From NCBI RefSeq assembly GCF_015350975.1, contig NZ_JADKRX010000006.1:1-64000 (forward strand): a DNA stretch of 64,000 nucleotides, read 5' to 3'. This document shows positions 1-8,747 of the stretch, in pieces. Under the pieces are notes generated by a model. The model was not told the DNA's origin and ran no database searches. It saw only the letters and a list, made by a program, of their open reading frames with translations. Position 1 is the first letter of the stretch. Each line of letters begins with the position of its first letter. The position numbers and the translations under genes are program-made. This stretch comes from Curtobacterium sp. VKM Ac-1395. GTDB taxonomy: Bacteria; Actinomycetota; Actinomycetes; Actinomycetales; Microbacteriaceae.

Positions 1-6
1 TGCACT

Positions 7-54
7 GACAGACGGGAGGCCCGGTGCCAGCTGGCCCCGGGCCTCCCGTCTGTC
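7..54. terminator. Dispersed terminator-like inverted repeat, copy 1
   Basis: A 48-bp inverted repeat has 22-nt arms around an AGCT centre with one internal mismatch. It lies just beyond the stop of the minus-strand zwf gene, so it probably terminates that transcript. The core GACGGGAGGCCCGG with its partner CCGGGCCTCCCGTC recurs near 38.8, 42.9 and 48.2 kb. There is no U-tract, so activity as an intrinsic terminator is inferred. Confidence 0.65.
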
Positions 55-83
55 TGGTGTGCCCGATCAGGGCACGAGGCGAC

Positions 84-1457
84 TCAGGAGGACGACTCCC
101 AGTCCGCGGGACCGCGCGAACCGGCGCGGTACTCCTCGAGCGGGACGTCGTTCGCCTTCCAGGCGGCGACGACCGGCTCGACGATCTCCCAGCAGCGCTC
201 GGCCACGTCACCGCGGATGGAGAGCAGCGGGTCGTCGTGGAAGATGCCGTTGAGGACCTCGCCGTACGGGGTGAGCTCGCCGTCGCTGAAGGACGAGGAC
301 AGCGTGATCTGTCCCATCTCGAACGGGTTGCCGCCACCGTTGGCCGACACGGTCAGCTCGATCTCGTCCGGGTTCAGGACGATGCGGAGCGTGTCCGTCT
401 TCGGCCGACCGCTCAGGCCGGAGGGCAGACGCGGCACCGGCTTGAAGGTGATGAGGACTTCCTTGCGGCTGTTGCCGAGGGCCTTGCCGGAGCGCAGCGT
501 GAAGGGGACGCCCTTCCAGCGGGCGGTGTCCACCTCGACGGAGATCTCGGCGAGGGTCTCGGTCTGGCGCGACGGGTCGACGCCGTCCTCCTCCTGGTAG
601 GAGGGGAGGTCCTTGCCGTCGATCGTGCCCGCCGTGTACACGGCGCGACGCGAGGCGATCTTGGCGTCGTCGCCCTTGAGCTGGGTCGACCGGAGCGCGC
701 GGGCGAGGGACGAACGGAACTCGACGGCGTCGATCTCCGCCGGGGCGTCCATCGTGACGATGCCGAGGATCTGCAGCAGGTGCGACTGGATCATGTCGAC
801 CATCGCGCCGGCCTCGTCGTAGTACTGGGCGCGGTTCTCGAGGCCGAGGGTCTCGTCGTAGAAGATGTCGACCTTCTCGATGTTCTCCGCGTTCCAGATG
901 GGCTCGAACAGGCGGTTCGCGAAGCGCAGACCGATGATGTTCAGCACCGTGGTGCGGCCGAGGAAGTGGTCGGTGCGGTGGACGCGGTCCTCGGGAACGA
1001 GCTTCAGCACCGTCTCGTTGAGGGCCTTGGCGCTCGCGACGTCGGTGCCGAAGGGCTTCTCGAACGCGAGGGTGGTGCCCTCGGGGAGCTCGACGTGCTC
1101 GAGCGCCTCGCAGATGTCCGAGGCGATCTGCGGCGGGAGCGCGAAGTAGAGGATCGGCTCGTGCTCGGCGGCGGCGAGGAGGGCCTCGAGGTGCTTCGGG
1201 TCCGTCGGGTCGCCCTGGATGAAGGTCGTCGACTCGATGGTCGCGTCGACCTCGGGGCCCTTGACGTCCTGCGAGGCGAAGGACGTCGTGACGATGTCCT
1301 TCCACTTCTCGGGGCTGCGCTCGCTGCGGCCAGTACCGATCAGCTGCACGGGGACGGAACGGCCGCTCTGCAGGAACGTGCCGAGACCCGGCAGGAGCAG
1401 GCGGGAGGCGAGGTCGCCCGTCGCGCCGAAGATGATGAGAGTGCGCTTGTCGGTCAC
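84..1457 (-). CDS. zwf: Glucose-6-phosphate dehydrogenase
   Basis: This 457-aa enzyme oxidises glucose-6-phosphate to 6-phosphogluconolactone with NADP+ in the cytosolic pentose phosphate pathway. The nucleotide-binding GATGDLA lies at residues 11-17, the EKPFG motif at 133-137, and the family's active-site block appears as RTDHFLGRT near 161-169. A conserved DMIQSHLLQ segment carrying the second active-site His follows. The GTG start at 1457 was chosen because AAAGGAG lies 9 nt upstream; a longer frame to 1553 has no such site and is not conserved-looking. The usual active-site lysine (DHYLGK) is arginine here, and the protein is shorter than the ~500-aa norm. It stands alone, without the tkt-tal-opcA neighbours usual for the main actinobacterial zwf, so it may be a second, divergent paralogue. 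Confidence 0.88.
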   Translation of the reverse strand: MTDKRTLIIFGATGDLASRLLLPGLGTFLQSGRSVPVQLIGTGRSERSPEKWKDIVTTSFASQDVKGPEVDATIESTTFIQGDPTDPKHLEALLAAAEHEPILYFALPPQIASDICEALEHVELPEGTTLAFEKPFGTDVASAKALNETVLKLVPEDRVHRTDHFLGRTTVLNIIGLRFANRLFEPIWNAENIEKVDIFYDETLGLENRAQYYDEAGAMVDMIQSHLLQILGIVTMDAPAEIDAVEFRSSLARALRSTQLKGDDAKIASRRAVYTAGTIDGKDLPSYQEEDGVDPSRQTETLAEISVEVDTARWKGVPFTLRSGKALGNSRKEVLITFKPVPRLPSGLSGRPKTDTLRIVLNPDEIELTVSANGGGNPFEMGQITLSSSFSDGELTPYGEVLNGIFHDDPLLSIRGDVAERCWEIVEPVVAAWKANDVPLEEYRAGSRGPADWESSS

Positions 1458-1578
1458 CGGGGGTGACTCCTTTCGCGAGGTGGATGGGTCCGCGTGGCTC
1501 AAGCCGCTGTCGGACCGGTTGATTCCCCAGGCTGGAACGCTGTCACGATCCACAGCCGGGAAGGTCGTCCGGACACAG

Positions 1579-1608
1579 TTCGGGCGGCACCAGGTGGTGC
1601 CGCCCGAA
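1579..1608 (-). terminator. Hairpin terminator after ctaF
   Basis: A perfect 13-bp stem (TTCGGGCGGCACC and its complement) encloses a 4-nt loop. It sits 17 nt beyond the ctaF stop and is the likely end of the ctaC-ctaD-ctaF transcript. There is no clear U-tract. Confidence 0.65.
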
Positions 1609-1624
1609 GCGCGTCAGGTGCGGG

Positions 1625-2041
1625 TCAGTGCCCGAAGTTGCCGCGGTAGTACTCGAAGACCCAGCCGACGAGCGTGATCGTCACCAGCGCGAGGCCGATC
1701 GGGACGATCCAGAGGCCGGCTGCGACCCCGAGGAAGATGATCGAGACCGAGGCTGCCAGCAGGATGGGCCACCACGACCACGGGCTGAAGTGCCCGAGCT
1801 CGGCGTCGCCGTCCTCGATGTTGGCGTCCTGGCGGTCCTCGGGCAGGTCCCCGCCCTGGGCCGACAGCACGCGCTGCAGGTAGAAGGCGATGAACGCCGA
1901 CATGACCCCGACGAGGCCGAGGCCCATCGTGCCCACCGGCTCCCACCCACCGTGGTTGAGGCGGAACCAGATCGTGTACGCGGCGTCCGCGAGGATGAAG
2001 AACCCGAAGAGGATCCAGAACAGGTTGACGTTGGCGCGCAT
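1625..2041 (-). CDS. ctaF: Cytochrome c oxidase subunit IV (actinobacterial CtaF)
   Basis: This 138-aa membrane protein is the actinobacterial-type fourth subunit of the aa3 oxidase that joins the cytochrome bc1-aa3 supercomplex. Four hydrophobic segments are visible: two in the first 55 residues, then, after a charged stretch ending in LGHFSPWSWWP, two more before the C-terminal FEYYRGNFGH. Its ATG start lies 4 nt after the ctaD stop, so it is translated with the catalytic subunits. The short size and the conserved ending match the family. The subunit has no redox centre and is thought to stabilise the complex. Confidence 0.9.
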   Translation of the reverse strand: MRANVNLFWILFGFFILADAAYTIWFRLNHGGWEPVGTMGLGLVGVMSAFIAFYLQRVLSAQGGDLPEDRQDANIEDGDAELGHFSPWSWWPILLAASVSIIFLGVAAGLWIVPIGLALVTITLVGWVFEYYRGNFGH

Positions 2042-2045
2042 CGCC

Positions 2046-3782
2046 TTACTTCACCTCGCCCTTCGCGGCGTCGTAGGTCGGGGCATCGGGAGCGTCCTTC
2101 GCAGGACCCACACCGATCGGCACACCCGCTTCGGGGTGGTTCAGGTCGAACGCCGGGGACTCGGAACGAATCCGCGGGATCGACGTGAAGTTGTGTCGCG
2201 GCGGCGGGCAGGAGGTCGCCCACTCGAGCGAGCGGCCGTAGCCCCACGGGTCGTTCACGGCCACCTTCGGAGCGTTCCGCGCCGTGACGTAGACGTTGAA
2301 GATGAACGGCAGGAACGAGATGCCGAGGATCATCGCGCCGATGGTCGACAGCTGGTTCATCCAGGTGAAGCCGTCGTTCGGCAGGTAGGTCGCGTACCGA
2401 CGCGGCATGCCGATGACGCCCAGCCAGTGCTGGATCAGGAACGTCGTGTGGAACCCGACGAACAGCAGCCAGAAGTGGATCTTGCCGAGACGCTCGTTGA
2501 GCATGCGCCCGGTCCACTTCGGCCACCAGAAGTAGAAGCCGGAGAACATGGCGAACACGACGGTGCCGAACACCACGTAGTGGAAGTGCGCCACGACGAA
2601 GTACGAGTCGGACACGTGGAAGTCGAGCGGCGGCGAGGCCAGGATGACGCCCGTCAGACCACCGAAGGTGAACGTGATCAGGAAGCCGATGGCCCAGAGG
2701 ATCGGGGTCTCGAAGGTGACCGAACCGCGCCACATCGTGCCGACCCAGTTGAAGATCTTCACGCCGGTGGGGACCGCGATGAGCATCGTCATGAGGGAGA
2801 ACCACGGCAGCAGCACCGAACCGGTGACGTACATGTGGTGCGCCCACACCGTGATCGAGAGGGCCGCGATGGAGATGGTCGCGTAGACGAGGGTCTTGTA
2901 GCCGAAGATCGGCTTGCGGCTGAAGACCGGGAAGACCTCGGAGACGATGCCGAAGAACGGCAGCGCGATGATGTAGACCTCGGGGTGCCCGAAGAACCAG
3001 AACATGTGCTGCCAGAGCAGCGCTCCGCCGTTGGCCGGGTTGAACACCTGGGCGTCGAACACCCGGTCGAGACCGAGGCCGAAGAGCGCGGCGGCGAGGA
3101 CCGGGAAGGCCATCAGCACGAGGAGCGACGTCACGAGGGTGTTCCACGTGAAGATCGACATGCGGAACATCGTCATGCCGGGAGCGCGCATCGTGATGAT
3201 CGTCGTGATGAAGTTCACCGCGCCGAGGATCGTCGAGAAGCCGGTCAGGCCGAGCCCGAACACCCAGAGTGTGCCGCCGAGCCCTGGTGTGAACGTCGTG
3301 TCACTCAGTGGCGCGTACGCGAACCAGCCGAACGACGCGGCGCCCTGCGGGGTGAGGAAGCCACCGACGGCGATGAGGCCACCGAAGAAGTAGAGCCAGA
3401 ACGCGAAGCCGTTGAGCCGCGGGAAGGCGACGTCAGGGGCACCGATCTGCAGCGGCATGATCGCGTTCGCGAAGCCCGAGAACAGCGGCGTCGCGAAGAG
3501 CAGCAGCATGATCGTGCCATGCATCGTGAAGAGCTGGTTGTACTGCTCCTTCGTCGCGACGAGCTGCAGCCCGGGCTCGAAGAGCTGCGCGCGGATGACG
3601 AGTGCCATCACGCCGGCGAGCAGGAAGTACAGGAACGACGTGATCAGGTACATGTACCCGATCGTCTTGTGGTCCGTGGAGGTGATCCACCGGACGATGA
3701 TGTTGCCCTTCCGACCGACCTTGGACGCCTGGAAGTCCGGCGTCGCGGTGCTGGTCGGTTGGCCGACGAATGACGTTGTCAT
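2046..3782 (-). CDS. ctaD: Cytochrome c oxidase subunit I
   Basis: This 578-aa catalytic heme-copper subunit reduces O2 to water and pumps protons across the cytoplasmic membrane. The CuB/heme a3 region is plain: [10 protein letters not shown] carries the His-Tyr pair, HHMYVTG two copper-ligand histidines, and HFHYVVFG the heme ligands. About twelve transmembrane segments can be read, with a short hydrophilic N terminus. The length is normal for actinobacterial CtaD. The gene follows ctaC by 11 nt and precedes ctaF by 4 nt, forming an operon. ctaE and the qcr genes, usually linked elsewhere, are not in this window. Confidence 0.97.
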   Translation of the reverse strand: MTTSFVGQPTSTATPDFQASKVGRKGNIIVRWITSTDHKTIGYMYLITSFLYFLLAGVMALVIRAQLFEPGLQLVATKEQYNQLFTMHGTIMLLLFATPLFSGFANAIMPLQIGAPDVAFPRLNGFAFWLYFFGGLIAVGGFLTPQGAASFGWFAYAPLSDTTFTPGLGGTLWVFGLGLTGFSTILGAVNFITTIITMRAPGMTMFRMSIFTWNTLVTSLLVLMAFPVLAAALFGLGLDRVFDAQVFNPANGGALLWQHMFWFFGHPEVYIIALPFFGIVSEVFPVFSRKPIFGYKTLVYATISIAALSITVWAHHMYVTGSVLLPWFSLMTMLIAVPTGVKIFNWVGTMWRGSVTFETPILWAIGFLITFTFGGLTGVILASPPLDFHVSDSYFVVAHFHYVVFGTVVFAMFSGFYFWWPKWTGRMLNERLGKIHFWLLFVGFHTTFLIQHWLGVIGMPRRYATYLPNDGFTWMNQLSTIGAMILGISFLPFIFNVYVTARNAPKVAVNDPWGYGRSLEWATSCPPPRHNFTSIPRIRSESPAFDLNHPEAGVPIGVGPAKDAPDAPTYDAAKGEVK

Positions 3783-3793
3783 CTGGCGAGCCC

Positions 3794-4696
3794 CTACTTG
3801 TCGTCGCTCGACGCCGTGACGGGCGCCTTGTTGTCAGGCTGGTTCGTGTTGGTGTTGTACTCGTCGCCGAGCAGGCCCACCTTGCCCTGGTCGGTCAGGG
3901 TGTCGAGGTACGCCTGGTAGTCAGACGAGGACACGACCTTGACCTGGAAGAGCATGAGGGAGTGGTACTCGCCGCAGAGCTCGGCGCACTTGCCCTGGTA
4001 CGTCCCGATCTTCTGCGGGATGAAGTACTCGTAGTTCGTCTTGCCGGGGAGCATGTCCTTCTTGTACAAGAAGTCGATGACCCAGAAGGAGTGGTCGACG
4101 TCACGCGAGTCGAGCTCGATCTTGACCTTCTTGTCGACGGGCAGGTACAGCGTCGGGAGCTGCGTCTCGTCGATCGCGCCGTTCGCGTTCTCTTCTTCCT
4201 GGGCCTGGATGCCCTGGTAGTAGACGCTCTTCGACGGGTCGTTCTGGTTGATGTAGTTGAAGTCCCAGCCCCAGCGCTTGCCGTAGACGTGCACGGTGGC
4301 GTCCGGCTGCGCGAAGGGCTTCTCGATCGCGGCCTGGTCCTTCGCGGTGAAGGCGAAGAAGCCCAGCACGAGGATGAGCGGCACGATCGTGTAGAAGATC
4401 TCGAGCGGCATGTTGTACCGCATCTGCACCGGGAGGCCGGTCTGGCCCTTCCGACGGCGGTAGACGATGGCGGCCCAGATGATCAGACCCCAGACGATGA
4501 GCCCCACCGCGAGCAGCACGATCCAGCTCGTGGTCCACAGGCCGACGACGCGGCTCGTGTGGTTGGTGACGTCCTTCGTCTCTTCCGTCCCGGGGAGCCA
4601 TCCGTTGAGCTGCTGCTGCGAGCACCCAGCCAGTGCGATGACCAGACCGACGGCCACCGGGACGGCCGCCCAACGTATACGGCGATTCGAACGCAC
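3794..4696 (-). CDS. ctaC: Cytochrome c oxidase subunit II, CuA lipoprotein
   Basis: This 300-aa subunit passes electrons from cytochrome c (or the fused diheme QcrC) to subunit I. It begins with a lipoprotein signal whose lipobox LAGC puts the lipidated cysteine at residue 25. Two transmembrane segments follow, then a periplasm-side cupredoxin domain. CuA ligands are visible as DVDHSFWV and as [12 protein letters not shown], with both Cys, the bridging Glu, His and Met present. The GTG start has AGAGG five nt upstream. It is the first gene of ctaC-ctaD-ctaF. The ~100-nt region upstream contains TAAGCT-like sequence on the minus strand that could be a -10 box. Confidence 0.95.
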   Translation of the reverse strand: MRSNRRIRWAAVPVAVGLVIALAGCSQQQLNGWLPGTEETKDVTNHTSRVVGLWTTSWIVLLAVGLIVWGLIIWAAIVYRRRKGQTGLPVQMRYNMPLEIFYTIVPLILVLGFFAFTAKDQAAIEKPFAQPDATVHVYGKRWGWDFNYINQNDPSKSVYYQGIQAQEEENANGAIDETQLPTLYLPVDKKVKIELDSRDVDHSFWVIDFLYKKDMLPGKTNYEYFIPQKIGTYQGKCAELCGEYHSLMLFQVKVVSSSDYQAYLDTLTDQGKVGLLGDEYNTNTNQPDNKAPVTASSDDK

Positions 4697-4938
4697 TGTT
4701 ACCTCTCGGAAGACGCGGAAGCGAGAGCGCAGTCTGTCGTTGCCGACACCGTGCCGCTCGGAGGCGACGCATGACTGGTTCCCAGCTTGGTTGGAACACT
4801 CCTAGCTTACTCGCAGCTGGTGACAGCGAGTGCACGCGCGACACGCGTCGTGGACTCTCGGGGGGCCCTGGGACGACTATTTCCCCTGGTCATCCGCGAG
4901 ATGTCCGAGATCGGCGGCGTCGCCACGCCGAATGACGA

Positions 4939-4969
4939 ACGGGGAGCGACCGTGTCGGTCGCTCCCCGT
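4939..4969 (-). terminator. Hairpin terminator after erpA
   Basis: A perfect 14-bp stem (ACGGGGAGCGACCG and its complement) with a TGT loop lies 22 nt past the erpA stop on the minus strand, upstream of ctaC. Confidence 0.75.
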
Positions 4970-4991
4970 CCGGGTGCTGCTCGTGGTGGGC

Positions 4992-5363
4992 TCAGTGGAA
5001 GCTGTCGCCGCACGCGCAGCTGCCCTGCGCGTTGGGGTTGTCGATGGTGAAGCCCTGCTTCTGGATGGTGTCCTCGAAGTCGATCGTCGCGCCGTCCAGG
5101 TACGGGACGCTCATCTTGTCCACGACGACCTCGACACCGTCGAACTCGGCGGTGGTGTCACCGTCGAGCAGACGCTCGTCGAAGTAGAGCTGGTAGATGA
5201 GCCCCGAGCAGCCGCCGGGCTGGACGGCCAGGCGCAGGCGGAGGTCGTCGCGGCCCTCCTGCTCGAGGAGGCTCGCCACCTTGCCGGCGGCGGCGTCGCT
5301 GAGCAGGACCCCGTGCGACGGGACGGCCGTGGTGACGGCTTCGGTCGTGATGGTGTCGCTCAT
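4992..5363 (-). CDS. erpA: A-type iron-sulfur cluster carrier (HesB/IscA/ErpA family)
   Basis: This 123-aa protein delivers Fe-S clusters to apo-enzymes. Its three conserved cysteines sit in GGCSGLIYQLYF and in the C-terminal GSCACGDSFH. The start at 5363 was chosen because AGAAGGAGG lies 5 nt upstream; the open frame continues to 5468 but the extra 35 residues are not family-like. In Actinobacteria this gene often sits beside the cta genes, as here, which suggests a role in respiratory Fe-S protein maturation. A TACAAT -10 box lies about 45 nt upstream. The exact subfamily (ErpA or SufA/IscA) cannot be fixed from sequence alone. Confidence 0.9.
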   Translation of the reverse strand: MSDTITTEAVTTAVPSHGVLLSDAAAGKVASLLEQEGRDDLRLRLAVQPGGCSGLIYQLYFDERLLDGDTTAEFDGVEVVVDKMSVPYLDGATIDFEDTIQKQGFTIDNPNAQGSCACGDSFH

Positions 5364-5407
5364 GCGCGCCTCCTTCTGGGCGGTGCGGTCACCGCGCCTC
5401 GTCTCCG

Positions 5408-5413
5408 ATTGTA
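5408..5413 (-). promoter_or_regulatory. Likely -10 box for erpA
   Basis: Read on the minus strand this is TACAAT, five of six matches to the sigma-70 -10 consensus, 44 nt before the erpA start in otherwise very GC-rich DNA. No good -35 box was found at 16-18 nt. Confidence 0.5.
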
Positions 5414-5534
5414 AACACCCGCACCGACGGAACGCACACGCCCGTCGCGCGGTGTGGAGGACATGCACGGTTCCACCTGCCGGGGGCGGGCGGTCAGGAC
5501 CGGCCGACCCGGGCCTCCCGTCCGGTGTCCGCGC

Positions 5535-6995
5535 TCAGGCGCGCGTGGCGAGGCGAGCCAGCAGGATCGTCTCGGAAGCGACCGCGCGGTGCAGCACGCC
5601 GAGGTGCTGCGACTCGTTCGGGCTGTGCGCGCGCGTGTCGGGGTCCTCGACGCCCGTCACCAGGATCTGGGCCTCGGGGAACTCGGCGGCCAGGTCGGAG
5701 ACGAACGGGATCGAGCCGCCGATGCCCTGCTCGACGGGCTCAGCGCCCCACCCCTCGGCCATCGCGGTCCTGGCCTCCTTGACGGCCCAGCCGCTGGTGT
5801 CCACCAGGAACCCGTCGCCCGCGTCCGGTTCGCTCAGCTCGACGCGGGCGCCGAACGGGGTGTGCGCGCGGATGTGGCGCTCGACGGCGGCCGCGGCGTC
5901 CGTGGCGCTCTGGCCGGGTGCCACGCGCACCGAGACCCGCGCGCTGACGGTGGGCAGCAGCGTGTTCGACGCGTTCGCCACGCTGGGGACGTCCATGCCC
6001 GTGACGGTGATCGACGGCTGGAACCACATGCGGGAGAGCACGTCGCCGGTGCCGACGGGTCGCACCCCGGACACGAGGGCGGCGTCGGCCGCGAGCTCGT
6101 CCTCGGAGCGCGCGGGGACCGGGGCGTCGTACGCGGTCAGGCCCTCGACGGCGACCGAGCCCGCGTCGTCGTGCAGGGAGCTGAGGAGGCGGACCATCGG
6201 CAGCATGGCGTCGGGTGCCGCTCCCCCGAACATGCCGCTGTGGCTGGCGTGCTCGAGCGTCGTCACGGTCAGCTTGAAGGTGACGTTGCCGCGGAGGGAC
6301 ACGGTGATCGCGGGGACCTCGGTGGACCAGTTGTCGCTGTCGGCCACGACGATGACGTCGGCGGCGAGGTGCTCCTTCTGCTCCCGGAGGAAGGTGCGGA
6401 ACGAGCGGGAGCCGAACTCCTCCTCGCCCTCGACGAACAGCACGATGCCGAGGTCGAGGTCGTCCCCGAACCGGGCGTGCAACGCCCGGAGCGAGGCGAT
6501 GTGCGTCATCACCCCGGCCTTGTCGTCCGAGGCACCGCGACCGTAGAGCCGGTCCCCGCGGAGCGTCGGCTCGAACGGCGGGGTCTCCCAGAGCGCGTCG
6601 TCGCCCTGCGGCTGCACGTCGTGGTGGGCGTAGAGCATCACGGTCGGCTTGCCGTTCCGGGCCGGACGGACGGCCAGCACCGCGGGCTGCCCCAGCTCGA
6701 CGCCGGCGTGCTCCGTGCCCTCGGCCTCGCTGGCACCGTCCGGTGTGTCGCCCGACACGGCGGACCGAACGATCCGGACGGACTCGAACACGCCCGTGTC
6801 CCGCGCCAGTCCGGCGACCGCCTCGGCGCTGCGGCGCACGGCCGACGCGTCGAACGCCGACCACGACACCGACGGGATCCGCACCAGCGCGGAGAGGTCG
6901 GCGATCGTCCGGGGCAGGTCGCCATGGACCTGTTCGCGGAGGGCGTCGAGCAGCTCGGGGTCGGTCGCGGGCGCGGACTGTGCGGTGTCGGTCAT
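5535..6995 (-). CDS. M20-family dipeptidase
   Basis: This 486-aa cytosolic metallopeptidase belongs to the M20 (PepV/CNDP-like) group, which cleaves dipeptides. The two-metal site is visible: YAHHDVQPQG with the first His and Asp, YGRGASDDKAG with the bridging Asp, VEGEEEFGS with the Glu pair, and a later ADSD aspartate. A lid/dimerisation domain occupies roughly residues 190-350. The ATG at 6995 begins MTDTAQSAPATD. The frame runs on to 7670, but that extension crosses the promoter and the divergent gene and is a shadow. A TAGATT box 7 nt before the ATG and no SD suggest a leaderless mRNA. The exact dipeptide substrate is not predictable. Confidence 0.88.
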   Translation of the reverse strand: MTDTAQSAPATDPELLDALREQVHGDLPRTIADLSALVRIPSVSWSAFDASAVRRSAEAVAGLARDTGVFESVRIVRSAVSGDTPDGASEAEGTEHAGVELGQPAVLAVRPARNGKPTVMLYAHHDVQPQGDDALWETPPFEPTLRGDRLYGRGASDDKAGVMTHIASLRALHARFGDDLDLGIVLFVEGEEEFGSRSFRTFLREQKEHLAADVIVVADSDNWSTEVPAITVSLRGNVTFKLTVTTLEHASHSGMFGGAAPDAMLPMVRLLSSLHDDAGSVAVEGLTAYDAPVPARSEDELAADAALVSGVRPVGTGDVLSRMWFQPSITVTGMDVPSVANASNTLLPTVSARVSVRVAPGQSATDAAAAVERHIRAHTPFGARVELSEPDAGDGFLVDTSGWAVKEARTAMAEGWGAEPVEQGIGGSIPFVSDLAAEFPEAQILVTGVEDPDTRAHSPNESQHLGVLHRAVASETILLARLATRA

Positions 6996-7002
6996 GCCCG
7001 GT

Positions 7003-7008
7003 AATCTA
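7003..7008 (-). promoter_or_regulatory. -10 box of leaderless dipeptidase transcript
   Basis: TAGATT on the minus strand lies 7 nt before the ATG at 6995, so transcription would begin at or next to the start codon. No Shine-Dalgarno sequence is present. Confidence 0.6.
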
Positions 7009-7067
7009 GAGGACACCAACGTCGGGCTGTTCCCCGGCGCACCGCTCACCGACCAGCAGGAATCACC

Positions 7068-7640
7068 GTGGCGAAGGCAGCACCCAAGACCATCACGACA
7101 GTCAACCCCTCGGAAGAGGAACTGCTCGAGCAGGGCAAGGGCCGTCCCACCCCGTCCCGTCGTGAGCGGGAAGCGGCCAACCGCCGTCCCCTCGTGGGCA
7201 ACTCTCCCGTCGACAAGAAGGCAGCGCGCGCACGCCTCAACAGCGAGCGCGAGAAGGCCCGCGTCGGCATGGCCAACGGCGAGGAGCGCTACCTCCCCGC
7301 GAAGGACCGCGGCGAGCAGCGCCGGTTCGTCCGCGACACGATCGACGCCCGCTGGAACGTGGGCGAGGTCATGATGCCCGTCCTCGTGCTGTTCCTGGTC
7401 GTCGGCTTCGCTGCTCCGCGGACCTCGGTCGCCTCGTACTCCCTGCTGGTGATCTGGGCATTCGTGGCGCTGTTCCTCATCGACTGCCTGGTGCTCTGGA
7501 TGTCGCTCCGCAAGAAGCTCACCGCGAAGTTCGGCGAGTTCCAGCGCGGCACCTTCTTCTACATCCTGACGCGGGCGTGGCAGCTGCGCTTCCTGCGCCT
7601 GCCGAAGCCCCAGGTCAAGCGCGGGCAGCGTCCCGCCTGA
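7068..7640 (+). CDS. DUF3043 membrane protein
   Basis: This 190-aa protein matches the actinobacterial DUF3043 family of unknown function. The first ~110 residues are highly charged (many Lys/Arg/Glu, including RREREAANRRPL and KDRGEQRRFVRDTID). Two transmembrane segments follow around residues 103-122 and 127-150, then a basic C terminus ending KRGQRPA. The GTG start has AGCAGGA about 8 nt upstream. It is divergently arranged with the M20 dipeptidase across a 72-bp gap and ends in a clear terminator, so it is probably a single-gene transcript. No enzymatic motif is visible. Confidence 0.85.
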   Translation: MAKAAPKTITTVNPSEEELLEQGKGRPTPSRREREAANRRPLVGNSPVDKKAARARLNSEREKARVGMANGEERYLPAKDRGEQRRFVRDTIDARWNVGEVMMPVLVLFLVVGFAAPRTSVASYSLLVIWAFVALFLIDCLVLWMSLRKKLTAKFGEFQRGTFFYILTRAWQLRFLRLPKPQVKRGQRPA

Positions 7641-7656
7641 CCTCGTGTCCTCCCGG

Positions 7657-7683
7657 AGCGCCGTCGGCATCGCCGGCGGCGCT
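7657..7683 (+). terminator. Hairpin terminator after DUF3043 gene
   Basis: A 12-bp stem (AGCGCCGTCGGC with its near complement, one G-T pair) has an ATC loop and is followed by a T-containing tail, 17 nt after the stop. Confidence 0.75.
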
Positions 7684-7718
7684 TCGTCGTTCCCGGTGCG
7701 TCTGATGCTGCGGGCGGT

Positions 7719-7774
7719 GCGATCGCACGTCGTGTCGGGTCGCGGAGCGCCGAGTCGACACCACGTGCGATCTC
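7719..7774. repeat. 56-bp palindrome, copy 1
   Basis: This is the most degenerate copy in the first array: 19-nt arms around an 18-nt centre, with mismatches in the outer arm and in the CGACACC segment. Confidence 0.8.
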
Positions 7775-7777
7775 GGC

Positions 7778-7812
7778 GGGGCGCGGGGGCGCGGGGGCGC
7801 GGGGGCGCGGGG
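7778..7812 (+). repeat. G-run array with G-quadruplex potential
   Basis: Five runs of four or five G are separated each time by CGC, an 8-bp period CGCGGGGG. This satisfies simple G4 rules on the plus strand. It is longest in repeat unit 1 and shortened in unit 3, which accounts for part of the difference in unit length. Confidence 0.75.
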
Positions 7813-8005
7813 TGCGGGAGGCGTCGGGCCGGAGGCTCGGTGGCGGGCCGGCGGTGAGCCTCCCGTCCGGCGAGGGGTCACGACACCCCGAGCGCGCAGC
7901 GCCGACCGGTCACAACCCGTCGCCCGCGCCGCGTGTCAGCGACGGAACGCGACCGCTCGGCGGACCTGAGCGGGGTGTCGCGACCGCTCGCGCGCAGCGG
8001 GCGGT

Positions 8006-8061
8006 GAGATCGCACGTCGTGTCGGGTCGCGGAGCGCCGAGGCGACACGACGTGCGATCTC
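8006..8061. repeat. 56-bp palindrome, copy 2
   Basis: The arms GAGATCGCACGTCGTGTCG and its exact complement form a perfect 19-bp inverted repeat around an 18-nt centre. Confidence 0.88.
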
Positions 8062-8267
8062 GGCGGGCCGCCGAGGCGGGACGCGCCGGGCCGGAGGCTC
8101 GGTGGCGGTCCGGCGGCGAGCCTCCCGTCCGGCGAGGGGTCACGACACCCCGAGCGCGCAGCGCCGACCGGTCACAACCCGTCGCTCGCGCGGCGCGCCA
8201 GCGACGGAACGCGACCACTCGACGGACCTGAGCGGGGTGTCGCGACCGCTCACGCGCAGCAGGCGGC

Positions 8268-8323
8268 GCGATCGCACTTGGTGTCGGGTCGCGGAGCGCC
8301 GAGGCGACACGACGTGCGATCTC
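8268..8323. repeat. 56-bp palindrome, copy 3
   Basis: Same 56-bp length and 18-nt centre. The left arm has changes (CACTTGGTG) while the right arm is identical to copy 2. Confidence 0.83.
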
Positions 8324-8535
8324 GCCGGGGCGCGGGGGCGCGGGGGCGGGACGCGTCGGGCCGGAGGCTCGGTGGCGGGCCGGCGCCGCGCCTCCCGTCC
8401 GGCGAGGGGTCACGACACCCCGAGCGCGCAGCGCCGACGGGTCACGATGCGTCGGTCGCGCGGCGCGCGAGCGACGGATCGCGACCGCTCGACGGACCTG
8501 AGCGGGGTGTCGCGACCAGTCGCGCGCAGCAGGCG

Positions 8536-8591
8536 GTGAGATCGCACGTCGTGTCGGGTCGCGGAGCGCCGAGGCGACACGACGTGCGATC
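8536..8591. repeat. 56-bp palindrome, copy 4
   Basis: Identical arms to copy 2: perfect 19-bp inverted repeat, 18-nt centre. Confidence 0.88.
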
Positions 8592-8747
8592 TCGGCGGGG
8601 CGGGGTGCCGGGGCGGGACGCGTCGGGCCGGAGGCTCAGTGGCGGGTCGGCGCCGGGGCTCCCGTCCGGCGAGGGGTCACGACACCCCGAGCGCGTCGCG
8701 CCGACGGGTCACGATGCGTCGGTCGCTCGGCGCGCGAGCGACGGAAC

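Noticed and set aside
24..1466. 480-codon open frame antisense to zwf
   Set aside because: Shadow frame of a GC-rich gene; composition (Asp/Glu/Arg/Val-rich) reflects reversed codons and no motif is present.
5535..7670. 711-aa version of the dipeptidase
   Set aside because: The extra 225 residues are antisense to the DUF3043 gene and cross a likely promoter; the family start is at 6995.
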